In this document: in pieces, positions 23,498 to 30,505 of the stretch
Layout: every line of letters starts with the position of its first letter
Numbering within the stretch: the first letter of the stretch is position 1
Assembly: GCF_900177405.1 (NCBI RefSeq)
Contig: NZ_LT840185.1
Coordinates: 2,595,501 to 2,659,500 of the forward strand
DNA: 64,000 nucleotides
Reading direction: 5' to 3'
From: Allosphingosinicella indica
GTDB lineage: Bacteria > Pseudomonadota > Alphaproteobacteria > Sphingomonadales > Sphingomonadaceae
Position numbers and translations under genes: made by a program
Notes under the pieces: generated by a model
Database searches by the model: none
Seen by the model: only the letters and a program-made list of their open reading frames with translations
Told to the model about the DNA's origin: nothing

Positions 23498-24724
23498 TCA
23501 GGCGTCCCGCGGCCAGCCTTCGATCAGCTCGACGAAGCGGCTGAGCCAGAGGTTGGTCTGGTGCCCGTCCACCACGCGATGGTCGATAGTGAGGCTGACA
23601 TAGGCCATCGGGCGGATCTGGATCGTGTCCACCCCGCCCGCCTCGCGGACCACGACGCGTTTTTCGAGCTTGCCGACACCCAGGATCGCCGATTGCGGCT
23701 GGTTGATGATGATCGGCGAGGCGAACAGCGATCCCGAAACGCCGTGGTTGGAGATGGTGAAAGTGCCGCCGCGCACGTCCGCCGAGTTGAGCTTCTCGGC
23801 GCGCGCCTTGCGTGTCATCTCGTCGAGCCCGGCGGCGATGCCCTTCAGCGACAGCCGCTGCACCTGGCGGAGAACGGGAACGATCAGCCCCTTTTCGCCG
23901 AGCGCGGTGCCGACGCCGATGTTGATGTCGCCGAACAGTTCGAGCCGGTCGTCGTGCCAGCGGCTGTTGATCGCGGGCGCGACCTTCATCGCCTCCGCCG
24001 CCGCGGCGACAACATAGGCGGTGTAGGTGAGCTTGACGCCCTTCTTCTCGAGCGCCGCCTTGTGGGCCTCGCGATGCGCGATGATCGCGCTGAAATCGCA
24101 TTCGAACATCGCGGTGACGTGTGGCGCCTGCGTCACCGAATTGAGCATATTCTCGGCGATGCGCAGCCGCATGCGATCATGCGGCACGCTGTGCGAGGCG
24201 ATGCCGGAATCGCTCGGCGCGACCTGCGGCTGCGCGGTGGTGCGCGGCCCCTCGGGCTGGACACGCGTCGCCTGATCGACCGCGCGATCGACATCGGCGC
24301 GAGTGATACGGCCATCGCGCCCCGTGCCGTCGATCGCGGAGGGATCGATGTCGTGCTGGATCAGCGCGCGCTTCACAGAAGGAGAGAGACGCATCGACCG
24401 CACGTCTTCGCTCGTCCCGAGCGAAGTCGAGGGGCGTGTCTCGGAGGCCGGTTCTGGCGCCCCTCGACTACGCTCGGGACGAGCGGATCCTGAGGCGTCG
24501 TCGATCCGGCCTAGCACCGCACCCGGCGCCGCTTCTGCATCGCTGTCGAGCAGAATTTCGGCCAGCACACCGGCGGCAGGCGCGGGTACTTCGACGGCGA
24601 CCTTGTCGGTCTCCAGCTCGACCAGCGGGTCGTTGATCTCCACCCGGTCGCCGACCTGCTTGAGCCAGGTGCGAACGACGGCCTTGGTGCCCTCCTGCTC
24701 GATCGGCGCGACGACGTCGATCAT
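23498..24724 (-). CDS. bkdB: Branched-chain 2-oxoacid dehydrogenase E2 (dihydrolipoyl acyltransferase), with in-frame repeat
   Basis: Acyltransferase core of the branched-chain 2-oxoacid dehydrogenase complex, 408 residues. It has an N-terminal lipoyl domain with the lipoylated lysine in LVELETDKVAVEVPAP, a peripheral-subunit-binding domain (RLSPSVKRALIQHDIDPSAIDGTG), and a catalytic domain ending in SLTIDHRVVDGHQTN with the HxxxDG motif. Residues about 81-105 (24410-24484), exactly between the lipoyl and binding domains, are the translated form of a palindromic repeat. Linkers there are naturally flexible, so the insertion is likely tolerated. It overlaps the fused E1 gene by one base. No E3 gene is in the window. 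Confidence 0.92.
   Translation of the reverse strand: MIDVVAPIEQEGTKAVVRTWLKQVGDRVEINDPLVELETDKVAVEVPAPAAGVLAEILLDSDAEAAPGAVLGRIDDASGSARPERSRGAPEPASETRPSTSLGTSEDVRSMRLSPSVKRALIQHDIDPSAIDGTGRDGRITRADVDRAVDQATRVQPEGPRTTAQPQVAPSDSGIASHSVPHDRMRLRIAENMLNSVTQAPHVTAMFECDFSAIIAHREAHKAALEKKGVKLTYTAYVVAAAAEAMKVAPAINSRWHDDRLELFGDINIGVGTALGEKGLIVPVLRQVQRLSLKGIAAGLDEMTRKARAEKLNSADVRGGTFTISNHGVSGSLFASPIIINQPQSAILGVGKLEKRVVVREAGGVDTIQIRPMAYVSLTIDHRVVDGHQTNLWLSRFVELIEGWPRDA
24410..24484. repeat. Palindromic repeat (CTCGTCCCGAGCG family) inside bkdB
   Basis: The arm GCTCGTCCCGAGCGAAGTCG, continuing AGGGGCG, faces its near-perfect complement ending ACTACGCTCGGGACGAGC, with about 21 unpaired bases between. It is in frame in bkdB, where it yields PERSRG and STSLGTSE. 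The second copy at 30421-30495 has the same arms but a different loop. Confidence 0.85.
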
Positions 24725-26808
24725 CAGAAGGACACCAGTTCGTCGATCTTGGCACGGATGCGATCGACGCTGGGCACCGCCCAGTCGAGCAGCACCGGAT
24801 TGTGGGGGCTCGGGATGTCGGGCATCGTCACGCGGGCGACAGGCGCGTCGAGATCGAGGAACGCTTCGTCGGCGACGACCGCGGCAACCTCCGCGCCGAA
24901 GCCGCCGGTGCGCAGATCTTCATGCACGATCAGGCAGCGGCGCGTGCGGCGCACCGAGTCCAGAACCATGTCGCGGTCCCACGGCATGAGAGTGCGCAGA
25001 TCGATCACGTCGGCGGAACGCCCGTCCGCCGCTGCCTCGCAGCGCGGCACCATCGCGCCCCAGGTGACGATGGTGAGATCATCGCCCTCGCGCGTTTTCT
25101 TCGCCTTGCCGAACGGCAGGACGTGATCGTCGCCCGGATAAGGCCGGCGCGCCCAGACATCGTCGAGCATTGCGCGATGTTCGAAGAACAGCACCGGATC
25201 GTTGCCGCGCAGGCCAGCGCGGAGCAGGCCGACCGCATCCTCGGCATTGCTCGGCACCGCGACCAGCCAGCCGGGATTGTGGACGAACTGCACTTCGTTG
25301 GTCTGGCTGTGCCAGGGATCGCCGCACTTAAAAAAGCCGCCTGGCACGCGCAACACCATCGGCGCGGCGAAGCGGTTGTTGGTGCGCCAGCGCATCGTGC
25401 CGCAATCGTTGATCTGCTCGAGCGCGGGCTCGGCATATTTGCGGAACTGGATTTCGGGCACCGGCATCAGCCCGGCGAGCGCCATGCCGACCGCGCGGCC
25501 GACGATGCCCTCTTCGGAAAGGCTGGTGTCGAACACGCGCTCGATGCCGTGCTTTTCCTGGAGGCCCAGAGTGACCGCATGGACGCCGCCCTTGGGGCCG
25601 ATATCCTCGCCGAACAGCAGGACGCGCGGATTGATCTGCAGCTCGTGATCGAGCGTGCGGCGGATGGCTGTGACCATGTTGATCCGCTGGCCCTCGCCCT
25701 GCGGCACGTCGGTGGCGGCCGGCGGCGTGTAGCCCTTGCTCCACTGGCCGCCCTGCACCTGCATCTCGCCTTCGAAGAAGACGTGGCGGGTGACCGTTTC
25801 GGGATCGGCGACGCCCCTGCCCTCGGCAATCGCGCGCGCCTGCTCGACGGCGGCGTCGGCCTCGGCGGCGATGGCGTCCCACTCTTCGTCGGACAGCAGC
25901 GGCCCGACGAGATAGGATTTGAGCTTGGGCAGCGGATCGCGCGCCCACTCCTCGTCGACGAAATCGGCCGACTTGTAGGTCTGCGTGTCCTGGAAACTGT
26001 GGCCTTGCAGCCGTGGTACGCTGAGGCGGAGCATCGCCGGCCCCTTGCCAGAGCGGACGTGATCGAGCGCCAACCCGGCGAGCCGCGCGGCTTCCGCAGG
26101 CTCGGTGCCGTCGCCCGAGAAGATTTCGAGATTGCCGAAGCTCGCGAGATTCTTCGCGATGTTGCCGCCCGGCGTCTGGTAGCTCGACGGCACCGAGATG
26201 CCGTATTGATTGTCCTCGACGTAGAAGAGCATCGGCAGCCGCTGCGTCGTCGCGATGGTCAGCGCCGCCCAGAAGCCGTTGGTGGCGACCGATGCGTCAC
26301 CGCCGAGCACGACCGCGATGGCATCCTGATAGGCGCGGTCCTTCAGGACATCGCGATAGTAAGTGATCGCCTGCGCCCAGCCCGCGGTGGGCGTATATTG
26401 CGCGCCGACGCCGCCGCACATCGGGAGCGCGGGGGTGCCATCGGGATTGGGGAAATTGAACACGACGCCGATGTCGCGCCCGTCCGAATAGCCGCCGGCG
26501 CGGCCCATGCCTGAGCCGAGCGCATCCTCCAGCGGCACACCCAAGGAGAGGAGCAGCGGGCGCGAGCGATAATAGCCGCACACCGCATCGCCCTTCGCAT
26601 CGAGCTGCAAGCCCAGCATGATCTGCGCCATGTCGTGCCCGCGCGCCGAGAATTGGTAGAGCACCTTCTTCTCGGGAACGAGCCTTTCCTCCTCCAGCTT
26701 GTCGAGCGCGCGGCTGACGTGGACGAGATAAGCGACGCGGCGCCAATCGAAGCGCGGATCGGGCGCGTTGCCGCCCGGGCGGGCTTTCGCGGCGAGCGCT
26801 TCAGGCAT
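24724..26808 (-). CDS. Branched-chain 2-oxoacid dehydrogenase E1, alpha and beta fused
   Basis: A 694-residue thiamine-diphosphate decarboxylase-dehydrogenase. The first half (to about residue 330) matches the E1 alpha chain: SRALDKLEEERLVPEKK, GMGRAGGYSDGRDIG, and a TPP motif-like GGDASVATNGFWAAL with EDNQYGIS. The second half matches E1 beta: INMVTAIRRTLDHELQ, VLLFGEDIGPKGGVHAVT, and IVHEDLRTGGFGAEVAA. Together with BkdB it oxidises 2-oxoacids from Leu, Ile and Val to acyl-CoA. The ATG at 26808 overlaps the aminotransferase stop by eight bases; the longer open frame upstream lies within that gene. Single-chain E1 enzymes of this type are known in several groups but are less common than split chains. 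Confidence 0.9.
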   Translation of the reverse strand: MPEALAAKARPGGNAPDPRFDWRRVAYLVHVSRALDKLEEERLVPEKKVLYQFSARGHDMAQIMLGLQLDAKGDAVCGYYRSRPLLLSLGVPLEDALGSGMGRAGGYSDGRDIGVVFNFPNPDGTPALPMCGGVGAQYTPTAGWAQAITYYRDVLKDRAYQDAIAVVLGGDASVATNGFWAALTIATTQRLPMLFYVEDNQYGISVPSSYQTPGGNIAKNLASFGNLEIFSGDGTEPAEAARLAGLALDHVRSGKGPAMLRLSVPRLQGHSFQDTQTYKSADFVDEEWARDPLPKLKSYLVGPLLSDEEWDAIAAEADAAVEQARAIAEGRGVADPETVTRHVFFEGEMQVQGGQWSKGYTPPAATDVPQGEGQRINMVTAIRRTLDHELQINPRVLLFGEDIGPKGGVHAVTLGLQEKHGIERVFDTSLSEEGIVGRAVGMALAGLMPVPEIQFRKYAEPALEQINDCGTMRWRTNNRFAAPMVLRVPGGFFKCGDPWHSQTNEVQFVHNPGWLVAVPSNAEDAVGLLRAGLRGNDPVLFFEHRAMLDDVWARRPYPGDDHVLPFGKAKKTREGDDLTIVTWGAMVPRCEAAADGRSADVIDLRTLMPWDRDMVLDSVRRTRRCLIVHEDLRTGGFGAEVAAVVADEAFLDLDAPVARVTMPDIPSPHNPVLLDWAVPSVDRIRAKIDELVSF

Positions 26809-28021
26809 CGGCGGGCTCCGGCAGGAAGGACAGCACCGCGGCGGCGAAGCGATCGACATTGTCGTCGGACAGGCCGGCGACGTTGAACCGGCCCGATCCC
26901 GCGACATAGATGCCGTGCGCGGCGCGTAGTTCCAGCACCTGATCGGGCGTCAGCGGCAGGATCGAGAACATGCCGTTCTGATCGTCGATGTAGGCGAGCC
27001 GCGGATCGGCGGCGGCGATGCGCGCCCGCAACTCGCGGATACGCGCCAGCATCTCGCGCAGCTCCGCGCGCCAGTCGGCGGCGAGCTCGGGCGTGTCGAG
27101 GATGATGCGGACCACGGCCGCGCCGTGATCGGGCGGCATCGACCAGCTCGTGCGCGCCAGGCCGAGCAGATTGCCGAGGATGATCTGGGCGTTCTTGGCG
27201 CTTGTCCCCTTGGCGAACAGGGCGCCGGTGCGCTCGCGGTAGAGGCCGAAATTCTTGTCGCAGCTTTGCGCGACCAGCGCCTGATCGGCCGCCTCGACGA
27301 CGAGCCGCGTGCCCGCGGCATCCTCCTCCAGCCCGTTGCCGAGGCCCTGATAGGCGAGATCGACGAACGGCACGAGGCCACGGCGCGAGACGAGATCGGC
27401 GACTGCGCGCCACTGGTTGAGATCGAGATCGGCGCCGGTGGGGTTGTGGCAGCAGCCGTGGAGCAGCACGACATCACCTGCATTCGCGCCTTCCAGCGCA
27501 TCCATCATCGCGTCGAACAGCACGGTGCGCGATCTGGGATCGTAATAGGGATACTGAACGATCGGCACGCCAGCGCTGCCGATGAGCGGCATATGGTTGG
27601 GCCAGGTCGGCTGGCCGACGAAGATGCGCGCGCCGCCGCCCGCGACGCGGATGAGTTCCGCGCCCAGCCGCAGCGCGCCGCAGCCACCCGGCGTCTGCAC
27701 GCCGACGATCGCATCGTTGGGTGCCGCCTGCGCGCCGAAGACGATCGGCTTGATGAGCTCGACGAACCGCTCGTCGCCCGCGGAGCCGAGATAGGTCTTG
27801 GTGTCCTGCGTTTCGATCAGCACCCGCTCGGCGGCCTTGACCGCGCGGAGGATCGGCGTGTTGCCGGCGGCATCGCGATAGACGCCGACGCCGAGGTCGA
27901 TCTTGTCGGGCCTTGTGTCGGCGCGGGAGAGCGCAATGAGCGCGAGCAGCGCGTCGGCGGGCTGCGCCTCCAGCCGCTCGAACAACGTCTTCCCCTCCAC
28001 CGCGTGGGCTTCTTGCGTCAT
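26801..28021 (-). CDS. Aromatic / branched-chain amino acid aminotransferase (class I, TyrB-like)
   Basis: A 406-residue PLP-dependent aminotransferase of the aspartate/tyrosine aminotransferase subfamily. Signature stretches are RPDKIDLGVGVYRD near the N-terminus, LLHGCCHNPTGADL, VDLAYQGLGNGLEED, and the PLP lysine in SCDKNFGLYRERTG. It ends FNVAGLSDDNVD. Co-transcription with the 2-oxoacid dehydrogenase suggests it generates, or exchanges with, the 2-oxoacids used by that complex, although the subfamily usually prefers aromatic or acidic substrates. It is transcribed away from the Lrp/AsnC regulator at 28135. ATG 28021 is followed by a well-formed N-terminus. Confidence 0.87.
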   Translation of the reverse strand: MTQEAHAVEGKTLFERLEAQPADALLALIALSRADTRPDKIDLGVGVYRDAAGNTPILRAVKAAERVLIETQDTKTYLGSAGDERFVELIKPIVFGAQAAPNDAIVGVQTPGGCGALRLGAELIRVAGGGARIFVGQPTWPNHMPLIGSAGVPIVQYPYYDPRSRTVLFDAMMDALEGANAGDVVLLHGCCHNPTGADLDLNQWRAVADLVSRRGLVPFVDLAYQGLGNGLEEDAAGTRLVVEAADQALVAQSCDKNFGLYRERTGALFAKGTSAKNAQIILGNLLGLARTSWSMPPDHGAAVVRIILDTPELAADWRAELREMLARIRELRARIAAADPRLAYIDDQNGMFSILPLTPDQVLELRAAHGIYVAGSGRFNVAGLSDDNVDRFAAAVLSFLPEPADA

Positions 28022-28134
28022 CAGACCTCCCTTGGCGATGATGGCGAACCTAGATCATTGGTCGGGCGAAGGCGTATCAAATGCCCGCGATCCCGGTATA
28101 GAATTGCAAACTTTGTTTCGCTAAACCGTCCAAC

Positions 28135-28605
28135 ATGAAGGAAGACGGTCAACTCGACGCGATCGACAAACGGCTGCTACGCGAACTGCAGCGCGATGCG
28201 GGCCTCAGCCATGCCGCGCTGGCGGAAAAGGTCGGCGCCTCCTCCGCATCGGTGTGGCGCCGCATAAGGGCTTTGGAGCAAGCCGGGGTGATCGGCAAGA
28301 CCGTCCGCCTCGCCGACCCCGAGGCGCTCGGCCGCTCGGTCAACGTGCTCTGCCAGGTGCGCATGAACCGCCAGACCACCGCCAGCCGCGCCGAATTCGA
28401 GCAGTTCATCCAGTCGCGCGCCGAAATCGTCGAATGCTATGCAATGTCGGGCGAGTGGGATTATCTGCTACGGATCGCAGTGAAGGACGTCGCCGACTAC
28501 GACCGCTTCATCATGCGCGGCGTGCTGGCGCACCCGAGCGTTGCCAACGCCGCCAGCAATTTCGCGCTCCGTCAGGTGAAATATACGACGGAGATACCGG
28601 TTTAG
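28135..28605 (+). CDS. Lrp/AsnC family transcriptional regulator (BkdR-like)
   Basis: A 156-residue feast/famine regulator. An N-terminal helix-turn-helix (DAIDKRLLRELQRDAGLSHA through SVWRRIRALEQAGVI) is followed by the RAM ligand-binding domain (SRAEIVECYAMSGEWDYLLRI and AHPSVANAASNFALRQVKY). It is divergent from the aminotransferase-bkd operon across a 113-base gap, the arrangement of BkdR activators that respond to branched-chain amino acids. The gap holds GCAAACTTTGT near 28106, a partial dyad that could be part of its binding site. No ribosome site is visible before the ATG. Confidence 0.88.
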   Translation: MKEDGQLDAIDKRLLRELQRDAGLSHAALAEKVGASSASVWRRIRALEQAGVIGKTVRLADPEALGRSVNVLCQVRMNRQTTASRAEFEQFIQSRAEIVECYAMSGEWDYLLRIAVKDVADYDRFIMRGVLAHPSVANAASNFALRQVKYTTEIPV

Positions 28606-28650
28606 CGCAGCTTGCCGAATCGGGTATATGACGTCGACGGAGAGCTAGTG

Positions 28651-28976
28651 ATGCCAGTCAGACGAACGCGCATAATGTACATTGAAGATAAGTCGACCTG
28701 AACGGACCGGCACGGATCGGTCGCGTCACGTTCTCCAAATCCGGGCGATCAATTCACTACGACGGTCGCACGTTTCAGAATTTGGCCGGGAATGGGTTCA
28801 AGGCGAACTATTTCGACGTCGATACGGGCGACCATTATTGGATTTCAGGTCCGCGCAAAGATGGTTGCGACCGGCTTTACGAGGGCAGCACAATGCCCGT
28901 CGAGATCGATCCAGACGTCAAAGAGGAATATTGGCGGGACATTAGAGGTGCCTATCCGCACCAGCTTTCTCCGTAG
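28651..28976 (+). pseudogene. Small conserved-looking gene with probable frameshift near the start
   Basis: From ATG 28651 (GGAGAG site upstream) the frame reads MPVRRTRIMYIEDKST and then stops at 28696-28701. In the next frame, continuous from 28692 to the stop at 28976, the sequence LNGPARIGRVTFSKSGRSIH proceeds through FKANYFDVDTGDHYWISGPR to an acidic PVEIDPDVKEEYWRDIR. The two parts look like one protein of about 105 residues broken by loss of one base (or four) near 28696. From memory, similar small proteins run MYIE...GPARIGRVTFSKSG without a break. If the break is a sequencing error the gene is intact; otherwise translation could only begin at CTG 28698 or TTG 28782. Function unknown. 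Confidence 0.55.
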
Positions 28977-28991
28977 ACCAGCCTCTTCCAT

Positions 28992-29408
28992 TTAAGTTCC
29001 GGCATTCTGAACGTATTTACCAGGCCATCGACGAAATGCAAATAGACAGCCGTTGGCTCCATAAATGGCTTTCCACTGCTGGCCTTTTCTGACTTGCAAC
29101 AACCGTCCTCGACCGTACATCACAGCCACTCTCGCGTCTCCGACGACCCAGGCATCAAGCATTCGCTCAAACTCGTCGGCTATCTTTTCGAACGGAAAGA
29201 AATACGACCAGAAATCAGAAATTCCGAAATTGAGTTCGTCACAGTTTTGAAGACCGAGAGTCATGGCCATCGATAGTTTCGGCTGCTCCGGAAACGTCCA
29301 GCAGACCTCAATCGGCGCGTCTGTCTCGACGATGTAAATTAAACCATGGCGCTCAGCGAAGCGTTTGAATAAGGCCTGCGCCTCTTCGCTATAATCGCGT
29401 CGTCCCAT
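28992..29408 (-). CDS. Hypothetical protein, unrecognised
   Basis: A 138-residue protein with no family I recognise. It begins MGRRDYSEEAQALFKRFAE and is rich in aromatic residues (LNFGISDFWSYFFPFEK; WKAIYGANGCLFAF), with several cysteines and no signal peptide, so it is probably a small globular cytoplasmic protein. The ATG at 29408 is chosen because the open frame upstream has no coding character. Codon choice is less GC-biased than in the flanking genes, suggesting more recent arrival. It is transcribed away from ku. Confidence 0.6.
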   Translation of the reverse strand: MGRRDYSEEAQALFKRFAERHGLIYIVETDAPIEVCWTFPEQPKLSMAMTLGLQNCDELNFGISDFWSYFFPFEKIADEFERMLDAWVVGDARVAVMYGRGRLLQVRKGQQWKAIYGANGCLFAFRRWPGKYVQNAGT

Positions 29409-29536
29409 TGCAAACTTCCTACGGCGGGAATGGCAATGTCGGCAAGCGTGTGCCAGGCACCGACTGCCACTTAAGTGACGGTGGAACCCTAGTGCGCTCC
29501 AGCAATTGAATCGCCCGCGATACGATTGCGGAGACG

Positions 29537-30412
29537 ATGGCGATGGCGGCACGGCCTTATTGGAAGGGACAGATCCGGCTCGCGCTGGTCTCGATCCCGG
29601 TCGAAATCTATTCCGCGACCAAGAGCGGCGCGACGATCGCCTTCAACCAGATCCACGAGCCCACCGGCAAGCGCATCAAATATGAGAAGGTGGTGCCCGG
29701 CGTCGGCGCGGTCGATCCCGACGAGATCGTCAAGGGCTTCGCGCTCGCCAAGGGCAAATATGTGCTGCTGGAAGACGAGGAGATCGAAGCGGTCAAGCTG
29801 GAGAGCAAGAAGACGCTGGAGCTGACCCAGTTCGTCGATTCCCAGGAGATCGACCCGCTCTATTACGAGCGGCCTTATTATGTCGTCCCCGCCGACGATC
29901 TGGCCGAGGAGGCCTTCGTGGTGCTGCGCGAGGCGCTGCGGCATACAAAGAAGGTGGCGCTGGGGCAGCTCGCGATGCGGGGGCGCGAATATATCGTCAG
30001 CCTCAAACCCTGCGGCCGCGGCATCTTGCTGGAGACGCTGCGTTATGCCGACGAGGTCAACAAGGCGCAGGGCTATTTCCGCGACATCGGCGACGTGAAG
30101 CCCGACGCCGAACTGCTCGAGCTGGCCGAGACGCTGATCGACAAGAAAACCGCGAAGTTCGATCCGTCCAAGTTCCACGACCGCTATGTCGATGCGCTGA
30201 AGGATCTGATCGAGCGCAAATCGAAGGGCCGCAAGATCGAGACCGACGACGAGGCGCCGATGCCATCACGCGGATCAAACGTGATCGACCTGATGGCCGC
30301 GCTGAAGAAATCGGTCGAGAAGCCGGGCGCGGCGAAGAAAGCCTCTGCGAAGAAGGCCCCGGCGAAGAAGACCGCCAAGGCACCGGCGCGCAAGAAAGCG
30401 GCCAATGGCTGA
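29537..30412 (+). CDS. ku: Non-homologous end-joining protein Ku
   Basis: A 291-residue homodimeric Ku that encircles broken DNA ends and recruits LigD. The Ku core runs from PYWKGQIRLALVSIPVEIY to about residue 235, with KRIKYEKVVPG, LELTQFVDSQEIDPLYYERPYYVVP and LKPCGRGILLETLRYADEV. The tail (about 268-291) is Lys/Ala-rich, as in many bacterial Ku proteins, and would aid DNA binding. ATG 29537 is taken; ATG 29543 is equally possible. The ligD gene follows 93 bases downstream on the same strand, separated only by a palindromic repeat. Confidence 0.95.
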   Translation: MAMAARPYWKGQIRLALVSIPVEIYSATKSGATIAFNQIHEPTGKRIKYEKVVPGVGAVDPDEIVKGFALAKGKYVLLEDEEIEAVKLESKKTLELTQFVDSQEIDPLYYERPYYVVPADDLAEEAFVVLREALRHTKKVALGQLAMRGREYIVSLKPCGRGILLETLRYADEVNKAQGYFRDIGDVKPDAELLELAETLIDKKTAKFDPSKFHDRYVDALKDLIERKSKGRKIETDDEAPMPSRGSNVIDLMAALKKSVEKPGAAKKASAKKAPAKKTAKAPARKKAANG

Positions 30413-30420
30413 CGCTTTCC

Positions 30421-30495
30421 GCTCGTCCCGAGCGAAGTCGAGGGGCGCCAGCACGGCCGCATCAGATACGCCCCTCGACTACGCTCGGGACTAGC
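30421..30495. repeat. Palindromic repeat (CTCGTCCCGAGCG family) between ku and ligD
   Basis: The left arm GCTCGTCCCGAGCGAAGTCG is identical to that of the element inside bkdB. The right arm ends GACTACGCTCGGGACTAGC, one base different, and the loop is unrelated. It fills the ku-ligD gap and ends eleven bases before the ligD ATG. Confidence 0.85.
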
Positions 30496-30505
30496 GAGGG
30501 ATATA

